The notes under the pieces: generated by a model
Databases searched by the model: none
The model's input: only the letters and a program-made list of their open reading frames with translations
What the model was told of the DNA's origin: nothing
In this document: positions 44,945-53,579 of the stretch, piece by piece
Layout: the number at the start of each line of letters is the position of its first letter
Position numbering within the stretch: the stretch's first letter is position 1
Position numbers and translations under genes: made by a program
Assembly (NCBI RefSeq): GCF_900142205.1
Contig: NZ_FRAA01000001.1
Location: forward strand, 50,889 to 114,888
Reading direction: 5' to 3'
Length of the DNA stretch: 64,000 bases
DNA from: Reichenbachiella agariperforans
Lineage (GTDB): Bacteria; Bacteroidota; Bacteroidia; Cytophagales; Cyclobacteriaceae

Positions 44945-46039
44945 TTAATTAATTCCACTAAACAATCTTGACCAACGGATCATTCCCAACAGGTCTTCAT
45001 TTGGATCAATAGACATCCAAATAAATGAAGCCTCACCCACCACGTGATCCTCCGGCACAAAACCCCAGAAACGGGAATCTTCAGAGTTATGACGATTGTC
45101 TCCCATCATGAAATAATAGTTCTGTTGAAACGTATATTCCTTGGCTACTTGCCCGTCTATGATGAGCTTGTTCTCCTGAACCTTCACATCATCTAGGCCT
45201 TCATAGTCACGAATAGTCGATCCATATGTAGCAACCCCGTCAGCATCTAACTGAACAGTCATTCCTTCTGCGGGGATAACCAACGGCCCAAAGAAATCTG
45301 CATTCCACGGAAATCTACTTGCATCTGGGAAAATACGTGGTTCTACATCATCAGATCCACGTTTTACAGGTTGTACTTTCGTAACGAAAGGCAAAGTCTC
45401 AAACTTCTTAGCATCAGATGGCTTGGCCTGAATATAATACCCTCCGTTAACAGGAGTTCTATCCCAAACACCATTCTGTTTGAATACTCGCTCGTTAATT
45501 GTCTTTTCTGTCGTAATGAAATACAAAAACTGCATTTCCTGAGGATTCTCTCCTTTCTCACCATTGATATAAACCTGTGTGTCTTTAATCTGCAAAGTAT
45601 CTCCACCTATGGCTACACATCTCTTGATATAGTGTGTTTTGAGATCTACTGGGTGCTCAAATTCTGGTGGATAGTTAAACACTACTACGTCATTTCTCTC
45701 TACATCACCAAACCCAGGTAATCTAAACTGTGGTAACTGTATTGCGTCAGAGTAAGAAGAAATACCACTCAAAGGCCCCCATAGTTTTGCATGTGTCAGT
45801 GGTACCTGTAGTGGTGTTTTAGGCGTTCTAGGTCCATAGTTGATTTTGCTCACGAACAAGAAGTCACCTACCAACAATGAGTTTTCCATCGATGGAGTCG
45901 GTATCGTATAAGCTTCCATAAACGCCCAGCGAATCAAAGTAGCTGCTACTACTGCAAAGACAATGGCATCCACCCACTCTCTGACTGGTCCTTTCTTTTT
46001 CTTTTCCTTCTTTTTAAATAAGTCCTTTATATTCATCAC
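44945..46039 (-). CDS. lepB: Signal peptidase I
   Basis: The product is 364 residues, longer than the Escherichia coli enzyme because of an insertion between boxes, as usual in Bacteroidota. A Lys-rich N-tail and a membrane helix (about 22-40) precede catalytic Ser50 (TIPTPSMENSL). Lys139 lies in YIKRCVAIGGD, and GDNRHNSEDSRFWG forms box E. It cuts signal peptides from exported proteins at the outer face of the inner membrane. It is the last gene of the parA-parB-DUF5683-dapB-lepB unit. Confidence 0.95.
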   Translation of the reverse strand: MMNIKDLFKKKEKKKKGPVREWVDAIVFAVVAATLIRWAFMEAYTIPTPSMENSLLVGDFLFVSKINYGPRTPKTPLQVPLTHAKLWGPLSGISSYSDAIQLPQFRLPGFGDVERNDVVVFNYPPEFEHPVDLKTHYIKRCVAIGGDTLQIKDTQVYINGEKGENPQEMQFLYFITTEKTINERVFKQNGVWDRTPVNGGYYIQAKPSDAKKFETLPFVTKVQPVKRGSDDVEPRIFPDASRFPWNADFFGPLVIPAEGMTVQLDADGVATYGSTIRDYEGLDDVKVQENKLIIDGQVAKEYTFQQNYYFMMGDNRHNSEDSRFWGFVPEDHVVGEASFIWMSIDPNEDLLGMIRWSRLFSGIN

Positions 46040-46056
46040 TTGATCTGATTGAAATC

Positions 46057-46770
46057 TTATAATTCTAATAGGTCATTCATAGAGAATACTCCTTCCTTAC
46101 CATGCAACCATTCCGCTGCTAATACTGCGCCCATGGCAAATCCCTTTCGGCTGTGCGCTACATGACTAATTTTAATTGTATCCACTTCTGATTCGTAGGT
46201 CACGTCATGTGTACCTGGTACATTTTCTATTCTCTCTGAGACAATGCCAATTTTACTTACATCGGACGTTTCTTCGTTTACCCAGCCAGTCTTCTCGGTC
46301 ATTTGACTCATCATTCCCTCTGCTAAACTGATTGCTGTACCACTAGGTGCATCAAGTTTCTGCGTATGGTGAATTTCCACTATCGACGCATTGTAATCGT
46401 GCCCCTTCATGAGTTTTGCTAAATACTCGTTGAGCTTAAAGAAGATATTCACACCTAAACTATAGTTAGATGCATAAAAAAAGCCCACTTTATTCTCCTC
46501 TACTATACGCTCAACCTCCGGAAACTGATCCAACCAACCTGTACTTCCTGACACTACAGGGACACTGTTGGTCAGGCAAGTAGATATATTGTTAAACGCT
46601 GACTCTGGCGCGGTGAATTCAATCACCACATCCGTATTCTCAGGAGAGATCTCTTGTAGCACTGATGGTGAATCGATGTTAACAATCTTAGACACTTCGT
46701 GTCCTCGCTCTATCAGTATCTGTTCGATGGCTTTTCCCATCTTTCCGTATCCTACTAATCCTATCTTCAT
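46057..46770 (-). CDS. dapB: 4-Hydroxy-tetrahydrodipicolinate reductase
   Basis: The product is 237 residues. The nucleotide site is GLVGYGKMGKAIE; the catalytic region is EIHHTQKLDAPSGTAISLAE, with the SGTA substrate motif. It makes tetrahydrodipicolinate for lysine and diaminopimelate, thus cell wall. The start overlaps the upstream DUF5683 gene by 4 bp (ATGA). Confidence 0.95.
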   Translation of the reverse strand: MKIGLVGYGKMGKAIEQILIERGHEVSKIVNIDSPSVLQEISPENTDVVIEFTAPESAFNNISTCLTNSVPVVSGSTGWLDQFPEVERIVEENKVGFFYASNYSLGVNIFFKLNEYLAKLMKGHDYNASIVEIHHTQKLDAPSGTAISLAEGMMSQMTEKTGWVNEETSDVSKIGIVSERIENVPGTHDVTYESEVDTIKISHVAHSRKGFAMGAVLAAEWLHGKEGVFSMNDLLEL

Positions 46771-47363
46771 TTATTCAAATTTATAACCAAAGACATGCCG
46801 ACGTTTCTTACCGTGTATTGTGTTTGGTGTTGGTATGATGGTAAAAAAGACAGTTCATCATTGATATCAAATTCTATCAAGTGAGCTGCCACATGTGCGT
46901 CTACTATTGTCAAAAGGTAATATGCTACACCAATGATGATCATAAAATCACGGTCCCGTTGAAACTTCTCAGCATTCCGCTGTAGTGAGTTCGCACTAAA
47001 AGCGGGGAACGGATTCACCGTACTCTCATCACCATCTGTCTCTGCGATCCATGCATTGCGAAAGGCATTGTAGTAATCATTGTTATACTTGATAAAATGC
47101 CCTATCATGATCGCTCCTCCGTACAGAATCGGCAATTTCCAATATTGTTTGTTATAGACTTGACCCAGTCCAGGTAAAACCGCAGCATACATAGCTGCTT
47201 TGTTTGGGTCTAATGTGGATTTGCTACGAAAACTCTCTATCCCTGCTGTTTCCAAGAATAAAGAATCTTCGTGAATAATCTGTTGATCTTGTGCGTTCAG
47301 GGTATGTACACACAAGATGAATAAAATTGAATAAAGCGATTTTTTAACCAAAGTATCAAGCAT
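46767..47363 (-). CDS. DUF5683 family membrane protein
   Basis: The product is 198 residues. It has the signal-like start MLDTLVKKSLYSILFILCVH, the family segment DPNKAAMYAAVLPGLGQVYN, KQYWKLPILYGGAIMIGHF and a second hydrophobic helix (FMIIIGVAYYLLTIVDAHV). The family always sits between parB and dapB in many Bacteroidota. Its function is unknown; the position suggests envelope or growth coupling. Confidence 0.88.
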   Translation of the reverse strand: MLDTLVKKSLYSILFILCVHTLNAQDQQIIHEDSLFLETAGIESFRSKSTLDPNKAAMYAAVLPGLGQVYNKQYWKLPILYGGAIMIGHFIKYNNDYYNAFRNAWIAETDGDESTVNPFPAFSANSLQRNAEKFQRDRDFMIIIGVAYYLLTIVDAHVAAHLIEFDINDELSFLPSYQHQTQYTVRNVGMSLVINLNK

Positions 47364-48285
47364 CGATAATCTCCAAGATCCTATTCAGTTCAGTCACTGA
47401 AGTAAATGGAATCTTGATTTCACCTTTATTTTTATCGTTGGCCGAAATTTTAATTTTCGTCCCGAAATGCGAAGATAGTTGATCTTGTACTTTAATTATT
47501 TCTTTACTAGGCTCTTTGTTCTCAATTTTTTCCTCAGGTTCATCAGGAAAAGACGCTTGCTTGACCAATGCTTCTACTTTCCTCACTGAGAGGTCTTCCG
47601 CTAGTATCTTTTTGAGTAAATCCAACTGAAAAACAGAATCCTCTACGCTGATCAACGCTCGTGCGTGTCCCATTGAGATTTTACCATCCCTAACTGCCGC
47701 CTGAATGTCTGGTGGAAGTTTAAGTAATCTCAGGTAGTTATTAACTGTAGACCTTTTCTTACCCACACGATCTCCCAACTCCTCTTGCTTAAGACTACAA
47801 TCTGTCAATAATCGCTGATAACTGAGAGCAACCTCCATCGCATTTAGATCTTGGCGCTGAATGTTCTCAATCAACGCCATCTCTAGCATCTGCTGATCAT
47901 CCGCAGTACGAATGTATGCGGGAACTTTTTTCAACCCCACTAACTTACTCGCTTGGAATCTTCGCTCACCTGAGATCAACTGAAAAGAATTGTTGTTCAG
48001 CTTTCTCAAAGTAATAGGCTGGATAATCCCTTGAACCTTGATGGACTCGGCCAGTTCTTCTAAAGCCTCTTTGTCAAAATCTGTTCTTGGCTGATAAGGG
48101 TTCACCTCGATTTGATCGAGCTGTACTTCGGAGATACTACCTACAGCAGCACTTCTCTCTCGCAATGGCTTACGTTCTCTTGGCTCCTCTACGATCCCTG
48201 CTTCTTTGCTATTAGAAGAATCATCAAGCAATGCTCCTAAACCTCTCCCTAACGCATTTCTTCTTGTTGGTTTCTTACCAGCCAT
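47356..48285 (-). CDS. parB: Chromosome partitioning protein ParB
   Basis: The product is 309 residues. The ParB/Spo0J N-domain holds QIEVNPYQPRTDFD, LIQ-type IIQPITLRK and the CTP-site motif GERRFQASKL. The HTH follows (EELGDRVGKKRSTVNNYLRLLKLP) and a C-terminal dimer region closes it. It loads on parS sites and slides as a clamp to separate chromosome copies. The start of the next gene overlaps it by 8 bp; no parS site was seen in the window. Confidence 0.95.
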   Translation of the reverse strand: MAGKKPTRRNALGRGLGALLDDSSNSKEAGIVEEPRERKPLRERSAAVGSISEVQLDQIEVNPYQPRTDFDKEALEELAESIKVQGIIQPITLRKLNNNSFQLISGERRFQASKLVGLKKVPAYIRTADDQQMLEMALIENIQRQDLNAMEVALSYQRLLTDCSLKQEELGDRVGKKRSTVNNYLRLLKLPPDIQAAVRDGKISMGHARALISVEDSVFQLDLLKKILAEDLSVRKVEALVKQASFPDEPEEKIENKEPSKEIIKVQDQLSSHFGTKIKISANDKNKGEIKIPFTSVTELNRILEIIDA

Positions 48286-48305
48286 CTACTTCCTATCTAA
48301 ATATA

Positions 48306-49091
48306 TTAATTCACTTCTTCTACTGCCACTTGGTTATTAGCGACGATCTCATGCGCCAAGTTCAAGTAGCTAATAGCACCTTTACTCTCCGCGTCATGAG
48401 CTATGGCTGGCAATCCAAAACTAGGTGACTCACTGAGCTTGATATTCCTAGGAATCAAGGTGTCAAACACCATAGATTTAAAATGAGTGGTCACTTCTTC
48501 TACCACTTGGTTAGACAATCTTAATCGCATGTCGTACATCGTCAATAGAATCCCTTCAATTTCCAATTCTGGATTCAGTCTTGACTGAATAATTTTGATG
48601 GTATTCAATAATTTCCCGAGACCTTCCAAAGCGAAATATTCACACTGTACAGGGATGATCACCGAATCTGATGCTGTCAAGGCATTGATAGTAATCAAAC
48701 CTAAAGAAGGTGAACAGTCAATAATGATAAAGTCATAATCATCCTTGATAGGCTCCAAGGCCTGTTTCATCTTCTGCTCACGCTCATCATAATCTACTAA
48801 TTCTACTTCCGCTCCTACCAAATTGATATGAGAAGGTAGTAAATCCAAGTAGTCCAAATCCGACTGAATAATACAATCGTACGGATCTACTCCGTCCACC
48901 ATGCACTCATAGATACCCGCCTCTATGTTCTTAGGGTCTTCACCAATCCCCGAAGTAGCATTCGCCTGTGGATCGGCATCCACAATCAAAGTCTTGAACT
49001 CTAATGCCGCTAAACTTGCTGCTAGGTTGATTGACGAAGTGGTCTTTCCTACTCCCCCTTTTTGGTTTGCAATTGAAATGATCTTACCCAT
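48306..49091 (-). CDS. parA: Chromosome partitioning ATPase ParA (Soj)
   Basis: The product is 261 residues. The deviant Walker A reads [20 protein letters not shown], switch regions include [11 protein letters not shown], and [16 protein letters not shown] is the Walker B part. It works with ParB encoded 20 bp downstream. A TATATTTG box lies about 60 bp upstream of its start. Confidence 0.95.
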   Translation of the reverse strand: MGKIISIANQKGGVGKTTSSINLAASLAALEFKTLIVDADPQANATSGIGEDPKNIEAGIYECMVDGVDPYDCIIQSDLDYLDLLPSHINLVGAEVELVDYDEREQKMKQALEPIKDDYDFIIIDCSPSLGLITINALTASDSVIIPVQCEYFALEGLGKLLNTIKIIQSRLNPELEIEGILLTMYDMRLRLSNQVVEEVTTHFKSMVFDTLIPRNIKLSESPSFGLPAIAHDAESKGAISYLNLAHEIVANNQVAVEEVN

Positions 49092-49429
49092 AAAGCTTGG
49101 TTTCTGTTTATTTAAGTAGTGTAGTCACCATGAGGCAAACTACTGAACGGGGCAAATATATGTTTCGTTTAATCATTTACGATATATGACCTCAGAAATT
49201 TGTCCACATTAAAATGTTGATAAATATACTGCGAATCTCAGTATCAGCGCTTTACTAAATCATTAATTCTATGAATATCTATCTAATAGCGCATTAAACA
49301 CTATAGATCAATGTGTTAAATAAATTTCACTCTTTAAAGGCTTGCTCAATGAACATTTTCACAAGCTATCACATATAACTTCACTTTCTAGACAATTCCT
49401 CTAAATTCACATGTGCATAGCACTTAATA
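49092..49429. other. AT-rich intergenic region upstream of parA
   Basis: This 338-bp stretch has no open frame I can support. It holds the parA promoter and one sequence (TTGTCCACA at about 49200) one base off a DnaA box. No second box or AT-rich repeat array was found, so an origin is not claimed. Confidence 0.4.
49153..49160 (-). promoter_or_regulatory. -7 box TATATTTG for the parA operon
   Basis: This exact TAnnTTTG match on the minus strand lies 61 bp upstream of the parA ATG (49091). It is the same box as the one ahead of the 6S-like RNA. Confidence 0.5.
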
Positions 49430-50212
49430 TCAAAGGATTATACCTTTATTCAGTGACAATGCATCTGGATTCACATCTTGTTTCTCTACTCCTTTAAATC
49501 TCTTTACTATTTCGTCAGTGGTGAGCACCGAAGCATAGCGATTTTTCAAGCTGTTGATCGTGCCCTGCTGGAGCTCTGGCGTCACAGTCGTACAAGCATC
49601 CTCTACCATCGTGACGAGATAGCCGAGATCACAAGCATCCCGAATAGTCGTCTCCACACACTCATTGGTATACACCCCCGCTACGATGAGCTCGTTGACA
49701 CGTAGATTTTGCAAGATATAGTTGAGATTGGTAGATGAGAAAACACCACTGGCTGTTTTGTTTACCACGATCTCGTCTCCTTGTGGGGCTACTTCAGGCA
49801 AAAAATCAGCTTCTTTAGAACCTGGTGCCGCCAAAAGCCCTAGCCTTTTGTGTCCATTGCTACGGTCCCTCCCATCTTGGGTCATCGCTTGTATACGGGT
49901 ATGGATCACTTCTATCTTTTTATCTCTGAATGTCTTGAGTAGCCGCTGGACATTGGGTAGCACATAGCTATTGAGTGTATCAAAATAATATTCCTGTTGC
50001 TCTACTGGTATCCCCGAAGTTGCCACATCTTTAAAAACACCATAACCACGTGCTGCATCCAAATACTGGATATCGATAATCAGCAAAGCAACTTCTAGAT
50101 GTTCGAGATCATTTTTACGCTGTACCGAACTATCATCTACAAGTTCATGGTAGTACTGCTTCAGGGGGTCAAGGGAATCTTCGGGACGTAGGTCTCTATC
50201 GAATTCTTTCAT
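49430..50212 (-). CDS. Isochorismatase-family cysteine amidohydrolase
   Basis: The product is 260 residues. The triad of the family is visible: Asp in LLIIDIQ (about 48), Lys in VVNKTASGVF and Cys in GVYTNECVETT (about 184). Members include ureidoacrylate (RutB), N-carbamoylsarcosine and biuret amidohydrolases, all of which cut C-N amide bonds. It is the last gene of the eight-gene operon. Neighbouring amidohydrolase, carbamoyltransferase and symporter genes suggest a ureido or amide substrate. The exact substrate cannot be told. Confidence 0.9.
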   Translation of the reverse strand: MKEFDRDLRPEDSLDPLKQYYHELVDDSSVQRKNDLEHLEVALLIIDIQYLDAARGYGVFKDVATSGIPVEQQEYYFDTLNSYVLPNVQRLLKTFRDKKIEVIHTRIQAMTQDGRDRSNGHKRLGLLAAPGSKEADFLPEVAPQGDEIVVNKTASGVFSSTNLNYILQNLRVNELIVAGVYTNECVETTIRDACDLGYLVTMVEDACTTVTPELQQGTINSLKNRYASVLTTDEIVKRFKGVEKQDVNPDALSLNKGIIL

Positions 50213-50266
50213 TTTAGAAAAAGTTAAAAGGTAGAAAGTTTAAAAGAGGAAAATAATTTTGGCTAA

Positions 50267-51511
50267 TTAACGATCTCCCGCAATTCTTACGAGTGCATTC
50301 AGCGCTAAGTTAGCACCACTTTCGAGATGATGCCAATCGGTCCATTCGTGTGGCGAGTGGCTGATGCCATTTTTGCTCGGCACGAAAATCATGGCGATGG
50401 GTGCAATCTTGGCGACCATCTGCGCATCATGAGCCGCTCCACTCGGCATCACTTTGTAAGACATCTCTAGCTGCTGTGCTGCCTCTTCGAGATGCGACTG
50501 CATCTGGTTGTCACAAGCCACAGGATAGATCATACTGGCTTCTGTAAAATCAAAACTCAACTGCCGCCGTCTCGCAATCGCCGAAAGCGCTTTGCGACAA
50601 GCGTCTTTGAGCTCGTTCATCACCTCTAGGCTCACGTCACGTGCATCGATACTAAAATCCACTTCCCCAGGCACCGTATTGGCCGAACCTGGATAAAGCG
50701 CTACGTTCCCTATAGTAATCCGGGACGCTTCCCCACCATTTTCATCGATAATCCGCGGTATCTCATGTGCAAAATCCGCCAAACCCATAAAGGCATCTTT
50801 GCGCATCTCCATCGGGGTAGTCCCTGCATGGTTGGCTGCACCAAGCAGACGTACCTGCCACTTGAACAGCCCCGTGATGTCTGAGACGATTCCTACGGAG
50901 ACATTCTCTGCATCAAGCACGGGTCCTTGCTCGATATGGAGTTCAAGATAGCTTTTGATCTCCTTTTTGGGACGAGAAGCAGACAAGGCCTGGTACGGAT
51001 CGACTCCCAATTGCTGGAGCACATCCGATAGCATAATACCATCCAGATCCTGAGACTCTTCTATGATCCTAGGGTTGAGTTGCCCTGCGAAAGCTCGCGA
51101 ACCGAACATACCGCCAAACCTCCCCTCCTCGTCACTAAATGCAATCACCTCTAATGGATAGGCTGTTTGGATACTCTGTTCTTTGATACACAGCAAACAC
51201 TCCAGCCCTACCAGTACCCCTAGTGCTCCATCCAATGCACCTGCATTTGGTACAGTATCGATGTGCGAACCGATGACCACTGCGGGTTTATCTTGATTTG
51301 CTTCATTTTCGTAGCGCCCAATGATATTGAGTGCGGCATCTCGACGTGTAGGGATGCCATACGCCTCTAGCTTCGCCTCCAACCAATTCCTCGCCAAAAG
51401 TTCGTCGGCATTGAAAGCCATGCGATAGATTCCTCCGTCGTCCTTCTTTCCAATGGCTGCTAGCTCGTTGAAATTTGCCTTGAACCGCTCAAAATTGATT
51501 GTCAATACCAT
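50267..51511 (-). CDS. Allantoate/N-carbamoyl-amino-acid amidohydrolase-like M20 enzyme
   Basis: The product is 414 residues, standard length. Metal and substrate motifs of the AllC/HyuC group are present: GSHIDTVPNAGALDGALGV (His and bridging Asp), FSDEEG (Glu pair), LELHIEQGPVLD (His), GAANHAGTTPM and SGAAHDAQ. KNGISHSPHEWT ends the catalytic part. It hydrolyses a ureido group to amine, CO2 and ammonia. It lies 84 bp after the asparagine-synthetase gene, with a possible hairpin in the gap, and 54 bp before the isochorismatase gene. Allantoate, beta-ureido acids or N-carbamoyl amino acids are all possible. Confidence 0.9.
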   Translation of the reverse strand: MVLTINFERFKANFNELAAIGKKDDGGIYRMAFNADELLARNWLEAKLEAYGIPTRRDAALNIIGRYENEANQDKPAVVIGSHIDTVPNAGALDGALGVLVGLECLLCIKEQSIQTAYPLEVIAFSDEEGRFGGMFGSRAFAGQLNPRIIEESQDLDGIMLSDVLQQLGVDPYQALSASRPKKEIKSYLELHIEQGPVLDAENVSVGIVSDITGLFKWQVRLLGAANHAGTTPMEMRKDAFMGLADFAHEIPRIIDENGGEASRITIGNVALYPGSANTVPGEVDFSIDARDVSLEVMNELKDACRKALSAIARRRQLSFDFTEASMIYPVACDNQMQSHLEEAAQQLEMSYKVMPSGAAHDAQMVAKIAPIAMIFVPSKNGISHSPHEWTDWHHLESGANLALNALVRIAGDR

Positions 51512-51534
51512 AAGTCTATGTCTTTAAATCAAGA

Positions 51535-51562
51535 AACCCCTCCCAAATGAATGGAAGGAGTT
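51535..51562 (-). terminator. Possible attenuator between asnB-like and M20 genes
   Basis: On the minus strand AACTCCTTCC pairs with GGGAGGGGTT (two G-U pairs) around an 8-nt loop, followed by TTCTT. The U-tract is short, so it may reduce rather than stop transcription into the two hydrolase genes. Confidence 0.4.
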
Positions 51563-51595
51563 CTCTTATACACAAAAAATAAAATCTTTGCTCGT

Positions 51596-53578
51596 TTACA
51601 AATTCAACATCTTCCCATCGATGAACTGGTTTTGCAAAATTTGAAGTCCGAGGATATGATTGACCAAAGCGTCCTTCCGCACAAGCGAAACAGGGTCTTT
51701 GTCGTTTTGATACTCGGTAATGAACCGTTTGAGACGCCCTGTATCAAAGATCCCTGCATGACGCAAAGCATCTTCATTCAAGTATTCCTCGATCAACTCA
51801 TTGAGCGCATTCTTTTTCTTTTCTTCGGTATGTGCAGGTGGTGACATGAAGGCAAATTTTTCTCGCTCGTACAACACGGTCGGCAAAATATCCTTCATGG
51901 CTTCACGCAGTACCCACTTCTCTGTATTTCCCTTGATGCGATAGTGTGGTGGTATCTCACGCGCCATCTCAGCCACATGATGATCTAAAAACGCCGGACG
52001 TGACTCCATAGAATTGGCCATATCTACCCTGTCACCTCCCCAGTTGAGAATCTGACATTCGAGCATGGTTTTGCTCCATGTGTATTGTGCCTTGTCCAGC
52101 ACATGACGGTTGTTGAGCTGATTGGTGTCAAAACTCTGTGCAATGGTCGCTACCGGATCATAATCCTTGAGCTCCTCAATCAAATCATTGTGCAAGAGCG
52201 GACGTGCAATTTCCAAGGTATTCATCCATGGCTGAATCCATGAAGGTGTAAATCCACAAATCTCTTCCATCACAGGGTGTGAAACATGCTCCTCCGAGAG
52301 TATCGCCCCTTTGAACAGCGAATTGGTTTTCTCCATCAGTTCGCGGTAGCTATCTACCTCGTCCTGCGTATGCCCTGACCCTTCGATGTTTTGATAGCCA
52401 TACTTGAGCATGTCCCGCTTGAGCTGTGGGTATCCACCAAACAATTCATCAGATCCCTCGCCCGTCACGACCACACGGTAGCCACACTCGTTGACCTTTT
52501 TACTCATCTGCCATTTCGCCACTCCTAGGGTATTGTAGAACGTACGTTCGGAGTGGTACGCCGTCTTGCGGTAATTCTCCCCATATAGATCAGCCGCTGA
52601 GAGATTGATCTGTTCCTGATCTGCTCCGACACGATCTGCCATTTCTTTGGCGATGTGAGCTTCGTCATAGTCTTTGTTGTCAAAACTAATCGTAAATGCC
52701 TGCACAGGAGACTGCTGCATCGATGACGCCAAACCGAGCATCGAACAACTGTCTATCCCTCCAGACAAATAACACCCCACGGGCACATCTGCCTCCAACC
52801 TGTGCTCTACTGCCTCGACGAGTTCTTCTTGTACACGCTGGATGTGGTACTCCGCTGACTTACCCATGTCACGATCTTGTTCTTCTGGGAAGTCCATATC
52901 CCAGTATTTGTGATCTTTGACTTCTAGGTTACCTCCTTTGCGCTCGATGATCAGCATATGTCCCGGACGCAGCGCGTGGATATCTTTGTAAGCCGTAGTA
53001 CCTGGCACCATGGTCTGCATCAATTGATGCAATACTGCTTCACTGTCAAAGGCACGTGGCACCTCTGGGTGCACCATCAGTGATTTGATCTCCGACCCCC
53101 AAAACACATTGTTGTTTTGAATGTGATAGAAAAGTGGCTTGACCCCAAAACGATCACGCACCAAGACAAGGCGCTCTTCGTCCTCATCGTACATCGCAAT
53201 GGCAAACTCACCGCGCAAGTGACTTACAAAATCCAATCCATATTTCTTGTACAGCGGCAAAGCTATCTCACTGTCACTCTTGGTCGTGAACTCAAAACCT
53301 TCGAGTCTCAAGTTGGTACGAATACGTTTGTAGTCGTAGAACTCCCCATTGACGGTCAAGACGTGCTTGTTTTCGTTGGCAAACAAAGGCTGTCGCCCTG
53401 TCTCCAAGTCAATGATGGACAGGCGTGCATGCCCCATTGCCAAGCCCTTTGGCTCATCAAGGTGATAGCCATAGCCATCTGGACCTCTGTGATAGAGCAT
53501 TTGGGTCATTTTTTCTAAATTCTGCTGGGCAGATGATTCTAAAGCACCGGCTTTCCAATATCCTGTTATTCCACACAT
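51596..53578 (-). CDS. asnB: Glutamine-dependent asparagine synthetase-type enzyme
   Basis: The ATG at 53578 places the nucleophile at Cys2 (MCGITGYWKAG), which fixes the start; the longer open frame runs into the previous gene. The product is 660 residues. The glutaminase domain has MGHARLSIIDL and NGEFYDYK; the synthetase domain has YLSGGIDSCSM (PP-loop, about 265) and TGEGSDELFGGY. It transfers ammonia from glutamine to a carboxylate activated by ATP. It starts one base after the stop of the carbamoyltransferase gene, so it is coupled to that gene rather than free-standing. A substrate other than aspartate is possible. Confidence 0.92.
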   Translation of the reverse strand: MCGITGYWKAGALESSAQQNLEKMTQMLYHRGPDGYGYHLDEPKGLAMGHARLSIIDLETGRQPLFANENKHVLTVNGEFYDYKRIRTNLRLEGFEFTTKSDSEIALPLYKKYGLDFVSHLRGEFAIAMYDEDEERLVLVRDRFGVKPLFYHIQNNNVFWGSEIKSLMVHPEVPRAFDSEAVLHQLMQTMVPGTTAYKDIHALRPGHMLIIERKGGNLEVKDHKYWDMDFPEEQDRDMGKSAEYHIQRVQEELVEAVEHRLEADVPVGCYLSGGIDSCSMLGLASSMQQSPVQAFTISFDNKDYDEAHIAKEMADRVGADQEQINLSAADLYGENYRKTAYHSERTFYNTLGVAKWQMSKKVNECGYRVVVTGEGSDELFGGYPQLKRDMLKYGYQNIEGSGHTQDEVDSYRELMEKTNSLFKGAILSEEHVSHPVMEEICGFTPSWIQPWMNTLEIARPLLHNDLIEELKDYDPVATIAQSFDTNQLNNRHVLDKAQYTWSKTMLECQILNWGGDRVDMANSMESRPAFLDHHVAEMAREIPPHYRIKGNTEKWVLREAMKDILPTVLYEREKFAFMSPPAHTEEKKKNALNELIEEYLNEDALRHAGIFDTGRLKRFITEYQNDKDPVSLVRKDALVNHILGLQILQNQFIDGKMLNL

Positions 53579-53579
53579 A

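Noticed and set aside
49092-49429. Possible replication origin beside parA
   Set aside because: Only one near-DnaA box was seen; no cluster, no AT-repeat unwinding element, no dnaA gene and no parS site.
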